Source: UBA1562 sp041653955
GTDB lineage: Bacteria > Omnitrophota > Gorgyraeia > Gygaellales > Profunditerraquicolaceae
Assembly (NCBI GenBank): GCA_041653955.1
Contig: JBAZEH010000003.1
Location: 1-64,000, forward strand
Reading direction: 5' to 3'
DNA length: 64,000 bases
In this document: positions 60,190-64,000 of the stretch, piece by piece
How positions within the stretch are numbered: the first letter of the stretch is position 1
How the letters are laid out: each line of letters starts with the position of its first letter
Made by a program: the position numbers and the translations under genes
Notes under the pieces: generated by a model
What the model saw: the letters and a program-made list of their open reading frames with translations, nothing else
The model's database searches: none
Told to the model about the DNA's origin: nothing

Positions 60190-62925
60190 ATGGCAAAGAA
60201 ATATGTTTACTTCTTCGGCGGGCAAAAGGCAGACGGTAATGAAAGCATGAAAAATCTACTCGGCGGCAAAGGCGCGAACCTCGCCGAGATGGCAGGAAAT
60301 AAGGAATTACGCCTCCCAGTGCCTCCCGGATTTACCGTTACTACAGAGGTTTGCACGCACTATTATCAAAATAAAAAGAAATATCCCGCCGGCCTTAAAG
60401 AGGAAGTGCTTAAGGCGTTAGGGAAGGTCGAGAAGTTGATGGATAGGAAGTTCGGAGACGCGGATAATCCTTTATTGGTTTCCGTGCGTTCCGGCGCCAG
60501 GAAATCAATGCCCGGGATGATGGAGACGGTATTGAACGTCGGGCTTACCGAGAAGACGATACCGGGGCTCATAAAGCAGAGCGGCGGGAACGGACGTTTT
60601 GTCTATGATGCCTACCGCAGGCTCATAATGATGTACTCCGACGTGGTTATGGAGAAAGCCGCGGGCATAGAGCCAAAGGATGAGCAGGGAATACGTAAGC
60701 AGTTAGAGAGGGTTATGGCCCAGATCAAGAAGGAGAAAGGGTATAACCTTGATACTGACCTTACCGTTGATGACCTCAAAAGGCTATGCGTTTCATTCAA
60801 GGCGAAGATAAGGGAAGTATTGGGCAAAGAGTTCCCGGATAACCCCATGGAGCAGCTATGGGGAGGCATAGGCGCGGTATTTTCATCATGGAACGGCAAG
60901 CGCGCCATAAGTTACCGCCGCATTGAGAATATCCCGGATGAGTGGGGTACAGCCGTTAATGTCCAGACGATGGTTTTCGGGAATATGGGCGCTGATTCGG
61001 CTACGGGAGTCGCCTTTACCCGTAACCCCGGTAACGGCGAAGGGAAATTTTACGGAGAGTACCTTATAAACGCGCAAGGGGAAGATGTGGTCGCAGGTAT
61101 CCGCACGCCCGCGCCCATAAACGGATACTCCAAGTCCGAGCACAACAAAGAGCTTAAGACGCTGGAAGAGGCTATGCCCAAGATATATAAGGAGCTTTTT
61201 GATATACAGAAGCGCCTTGAGAAACATTACCGCGATATGCAGGATATAGAGTTTACCATAGAAAAGGGGAGGCTCTTTATGCTGCAATGCCGCGTGGGCA
61301 AGCGTAATGGCCCGGCTGCGGTACGCATGGCCATAGATATGTTAAAGGAGAAATTGATTAAAAAAGAAGATCTGGTGATGCGCGTGACGCCGGCCCAGCT
61401 GGATGAGCTGTTGCATCCTATCATTGACCCTAAGGTAGAGCTGCAGAAGAAACCTATAACTAAAGGTTTGCCGGCGGGCCCGGGCGGCGCTAACGGCCAG
61501 ATAGTATTTTCGGCCGCCGATGCCGTAGCATGGGCAAAGGAAGGCAAAAAGGTGATCCTGGTGCGCGAAGAGACTAACCCTGAAGATGTTGAGGGTATGC
61601 GCGCGGCGCAGGCTATTCTTACTGCGCGCGGAGGTATGACCTCTCACGCGGCGTTAGTAGCGCGGGGGTGGGGTAAATGCTGTATCGTAGGATGCGGCGC
61701 TTTGCACGTTGACGCCGCGAAGAAAGAGATGGCGGTTAACGGCAATATCCTTAAAGAAGGCGCGTGGATCACGTTAAACGGCACAAAGGGGAATGTTTAT
61801 GAAGGGCAGCTGCCGATGATGGACGCGACCGAAGAAAATAAGACCCTGATGGATTTCCTTAAGGTTTGCAACTCCATTAAGAGATTAGGAGTGCGTACCA
61901 ATGCCGATACCCCGGAAGACGCGAAGAGGGCAAGGCAGTTCGGTGCCGAAGGTATAGGCCTTTTCAGGACAGAGCATATGTTCTACGGAAAGGGAGCTGA
62001 CGAGCCATTGTTCCGTCTGCGCAAGATGATCGTATCTAATACCGCAGAAGAGAGGAAGAAGGCGCTGGAAGAGCTCTTTCCTTACGTAAAGAAAGATATC
62101 AAGGGGACATTAGAGGCGATGGATGGGTTTCCTGTGGTTGTGCGTTTGCTTGATCCGCCCTTGCATGAATTCGTCCCCCGTGAGCAGGCAAAGCTTGAGC
62201 AGCTCGCGCGTGACCTTAACATATCCATGGAAGAGCTTACCAAGCGCGCCGATAACCTGCATGAGTCTAACCCGATGATGGGGCATAGAGGCGTGCGCCT
62301 GGGGGTTACTTATCCCGAGGTAAGCGCTATGCAGATAAGGGCAGTCCTTGAGGCGGCGGCAGAGCTGGTCAAAGAAGGAAAGAAGCCGTATCCCGAAATA
62401 ATGGTCCCTGTTGTATGCGACGTAAAAGAGCTGGATGACCAGTTGGCGATAGCCAAACAGGTATACAAGGAGACCCTTGAGAAATACGGGCTCAGGAATA
62501 TCAAGCATATGTTCGGCACCATGATCGAGATACCCCGCGCCGCATTAGTCGCGGGTAAGCTTGCGACTGTGGCGCAGTTCTTCTCATACGGGACAAATGA
62601 TATGACCCAGATGGGATTCGGTTTCTCGCGCGACGATATCGGAGGTTTCCTGCCGGAGTATATCAATAAAGGCATACTTCCCGAAGACCCCTTCCAGAGC
62701 ATTGACCAGGAAGGTATAGGGGAATTGATAAAGATAGGAATAGAGCGCGGCCGCAAGGCCCGCAAGGACCTGGAAGTAGGTATCTGCGGCGAGCATGGCG
62801 GAGAGCCCCGCTCTGTTGAGTTCTGCCACCGCGTAGGCATGGATTATGTAAGCTGCTCGCCTTTCAGGGTCCCCATTGCAATATTAGCGGCAGCCCAGGC
62901 AGTATTGAAAGGGAAGAAAAAATAA
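60190..62925 (+). CDS. ppdK: Pyruvate, phosphate dikinase
   Basis: PpdK interconverts pyruvate, ATP and phosphate with PEP, AMP and pyrophosphate, used for gluconeogenesis or for glycolysis in anaerobes. The 911-aa protein has the ATP-grasp domain (LLGGKGANLAEM, VSVRSGARKSMPGMMETVLNVG), the phosphohistidine domain GGMTSHAALVARGWGKCCIVG, and the PEP-binding barrel (RTEHMFY, GTNDMTQMGFGFSRDD, GICGEHGGEPRSVEFC). It is complete and of normal length. An AAGGAGG lies about 20 nt upstream. Confidence 0.97.
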   Translation: MAKKYVYFFGGQKADGNESMKNLLGGKGANLAEMAGNKELRLPVPPGFTVTTEVCTHYYQNKKKYPAGLKEEVLKALGKVEKLMDRKFGDADNPLLVSVRSGARKSMPGMMETVLNVGLTEKTIPGLIKQSGGNGRFVYDAYRRLIMMYSDVVMEKAAGIEPKDEQGIRKQLERVMAQIKKEKGYNLDTDLTVDDLKRLCVSFKAKIREVLGKEFPDNPMEQLWGGIGAVFSSWNGKRAISYRRIENIPDEWGTAVNVQTMVFGNMGADSATGVAFTRNPGNGEGKFYGEYLINAQGEDVVAGIRTPAPINGYSKSEHNKELKTLEEAMPKIYKELFDIQKRLEKHYRDMQDIEFTIEKGRLFMLQCRVGKRNGPAAVRMAIDMLKEKLIKKEDLVMRVTPAQLDELLHPIIDPKVELQKKPITKGLPAGPGGANGQIVFSAADAVAWAKEGKKVILVREETNPEDVEGMRAAQAILTARGGMTSHAALVARGWGKCCIVGCGALHVDAAKKEMAVNGNILKEGAWITLNGTKGNVYEGQLPMMDATEENKTLMDFLKVCNSIKRLGVRTNADTPEDAKRARQFGAEGIGLFRTEHMFYGKGADEPLFRLRKMIVSNTAEERKKALEELFPYVKKDIKGTLEAMDGFPVVVRLLDPPLHEFVPREQAKLEQLARDLNISMEELTKRADNLHESNPMMGHRGVRLGVTYPEVSAMQIRAVLEAAAELVKEGKKPYPEIMVPVVCDVKELDDQLAIAKQVYKETLEKYGLRNIKHMFGTMIEIPRAALVAGKLATVAQFFSYGTNDMTQMGFGFSRDDIGGFLPEYINKGILPEDPFQSIDQEGIGELIKIGIERGRKARKDLEVGICGEHGGEPRSVEFCHRVGMDYVSCSPFRVPIAILAAAQAVLKGKKK

Positions 62926-63771
62926 ATGGAGTCTCTCAGGCTTTACCTCAGAGATATCAGGCATATACCTCTATTGACCCCTGCGGAGGAGATAACTTTA
63001 AGCAAGAGGATCAAAAGGGGAGGCAAGACAGGAGAAAAGGCGCGTAAAGATATGATACGCGCCAACCTCCGCCTGGTTATCAATATTGCCAAAAGGTATA
63101 TGTATCTTGGCATACCTTTTCTTGACCTGATAGAAGAGGGAAATCTTGGCCTGATGAAGGCGGTAGACAGGTTTAACCCGAAGAAGGGTTTTCGTTTCTC
63201 TACTTACGCTGCCTGGTGGATAAAACAGGCGATCACCCGCTCTATATTTGAGCAGGGAAAATTGATCCGTATGCCGGTCTACATGAACGAGATGATCACC
63301 AAATGGAAGAAGACAGGCGAGCGCCTTGCCCAGAAACTGAAACGCCATCCCACAGATGAAGAGATAGCAAAAAAAATGAGGATAACCAGGGCAAAAGTAA
63401 AACAGATCAATTTCTGGCTCTCCGCTAAAACTTCTTCACTGGAAGCTCCTTTAGGCGATGACGATGAAGGCCAGATATTGGACCTTGTGTATGATGAGAG
63501 CGCGGTCGCCCCTAACAGCGAGATAGAGCGCACCTTTGATAAGGAACGCCTGAACAGCTTGCTGGAGATAACCAGTGATAAGGAGAGGATGGTCCTGGAT
63601 ATGCGTTTCGGGCTGGATGACGGAAAACCGCATACCCTGGCAGACGTAGCCGAAAAGCTGGGAGTCTCGCGCGAAAGGGTGCGCCAGATAGAGGAGCAGG
63701 CAAAAAAGAAATTAAGAAAGTTCATTCACGGCAGGCCCGGCGGGTTCCATAGATACGAGACCGAGCCATAA
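62926..63771 (+). CDS. Sigma-70 family RNA polymerase sigma factor (RpoD/RpoS type, short)
   Basis: The 281-aa protein begins in region 1.2 (MESLRLYLRDIRHIPLLTPAEEITL), then region 2 with NLRLVINIAKRYMYLGIPFLDLIEEGNLGLMKAV and STYAAWWIKQAITRSI (the -10 recognition helix), region 3, and region 4 with TLADVAEKLGVSRERVRQIEEQA (the -35 helix). Region 1.1 and the non-conserved insert of E. coli RpoD are absent. Either it is the primary sigma of this organism or a group 2 sigma. It follows the ppdK stop with no gap. Confidence 0.93.
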   Translation: MESLRLYLRDIRHIPLLTPAEEITLSKRIKRGGKTGEKARKDMIRANLRLVINIAKRYMYLGIPFLDLIEEGNLGLMKAVDRFNPKKGFRFSTYAAWWIKQAITRSIFEQGKLIRMPVYMNEMITKWKKTGERLAQKLKRHPTDEEIAKKMRITRAKVKQINFWLSAKTSSLEAPLGDDDEGQILDLVYDESAVAPNSEIERTFDKERLNSLLEITSDKERMVLDMRFGLDDGKPHTLADVAEKLGVSRERVRQIEEQAKKKLRKFIHGRPGGFHRYETEP

Positions 63772-63786
63772 AGAGGGGCAGGCCCT

Positions 63787-64000
63787 ATGAAAAAAAAGAA
63801 AAGCTCATTAAAAGACTCTGTAAGAAGCATACCTGATTTTCCTAAGCCGGGGATACTGTTCAAGGATATCACTACCTTATTACAAGACAGGAAGGCGTTT
63901 AAAGAGGCGCTGGATTCCCTGGTCAGGAAATTCAAAGGCAAGAAGATAGATAAGGTAGTCGCGGTTGAGGCAAGGGGCTTTATATTGGGCGGGGCAGTGG
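63787..64000 (+). CDS. apt: Adenine phosphoribosyltransferase, N-terminal part (3' truncated by window)
   Basis: The frame starts with ATG at 63787, 15 nt after the sigma factor gene, and runs off the window. The visible 71 residues contain KDSVRSIPDFPKPGILFKDI, TTLLQDRKAFKEALDSL and VVAVEARGFILGGAV, the characteristic start of Apt, which salvages adenine to AMP with PRPP. The PRPP-binding loop lies beyond the end. Confidence 0.93.
   Translation, partial: MKKKKSSLKDSVRSIPDFPKPGILFKDITTLLQDRKAFKEALDSLVRKFKGKKIDKVVAVEARGFILGGAV

Overview
This window is a gene-dense bacterial chromosome segment of about 62 protein genes and 5 tRNA genes. Every gene I can support lies on the + strand. There is no rRNA operon, prophage, transposase gene or CRISPR array. 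The gene content suggests an anaerobic, Gram-negative-type bacterium: an NfnAB-like flavoprotein pair, pyruvate phosphate dikinase, lipoproteins, PEGA, LysM and prepilin-type proteins, and cyclic-di-GMP and cyclic-di-AMP enzymes. Frequent ATA and AGG codons and the mix of bacterial enzymes with archaeal-like versions (thymidylate synthase, ApgM) would fit the Omnitrophota (former OP3) or a related PVC-side lineage. This assignment is an inference from style and content; no marker was searched.

Layout. 1-9000: end of a diacylglycerol-kinase-type gene, tRNA-Met, a PAS-GGDEF-HD-GYP protein, then a compact run tilS, ftsH, folP, cdaA, a 46-aa remnant of cdaR, pdxJ, acpS and nnrD. 8929-9571: tRNA-Thr, a tRNA-Tyr split by a complete 204-nt group I intron, and tRNA-Gly. 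9626-12714: a ThyA-family protein, gpsA, tRNA-Pro and three PilZ proteins. 12718-19748: hom, thrC, coaB, an ApgM-family protein probably acting as homoserine kinase, a CstA-type transporter and lysC. 19748-27791: cimA, valS, nadC, uvrB and coaX, with palindromic GGGACACCC repeats at gene borders. 27824-30108: groESL under a perfect CIRCE operator, with a strong terminator. 30109-30430: an unexplained structured intergenic segment. 30451-38097: guaB3, guaA and dnaE; dnaE carries a 457-aa intein with a LAGLIDADG endonuclease. 38174-47743: a prepilin, HU, hisS, an unusually short aspS, a LysM lipoprotein, phoH, a 7TM-HD phosphohydrolase, ybeY, recO, panE, yajQ and a membrane protein. 47745-64000: a TPR protein, polX, apbE, nfnA, mgtE, nfnB, a PEGA protein, a GT2 glycosyltransferase, panB, an unknown protein, glyS, ppdK, a primary-type sigma factor and the start of apt.

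How the genes work together. LysC, Hom, the ApgM-like protein and ThrC would form the aspartate-to-threonine route. CimA starts isoleucine synthesis from pyruvate. PanB, PanE, CoaX and CoaB cover most of pantothenate and CoA synthesis. GuaB3 and GuaA convert IMP to GMP. The signalling layer has one c-di-GMP synthase/hydrolase protein, three PilZ proteins and YajQ, plus a c-di-AMP cyclase (CdaA) and a PgpH-like HD protein.

The strongest unusual signals are the group I intron inside the tRNA-Tyr anticodon, the DnaE intein, the AspRS without its GAD domain, the CdaR reduced to a membrane anchor, the likely non-orthologous homoserine kinase, the palindromic repeats that supply stop codons and C-termini to genes, and the structured non-coding stretch at 30109-30430.
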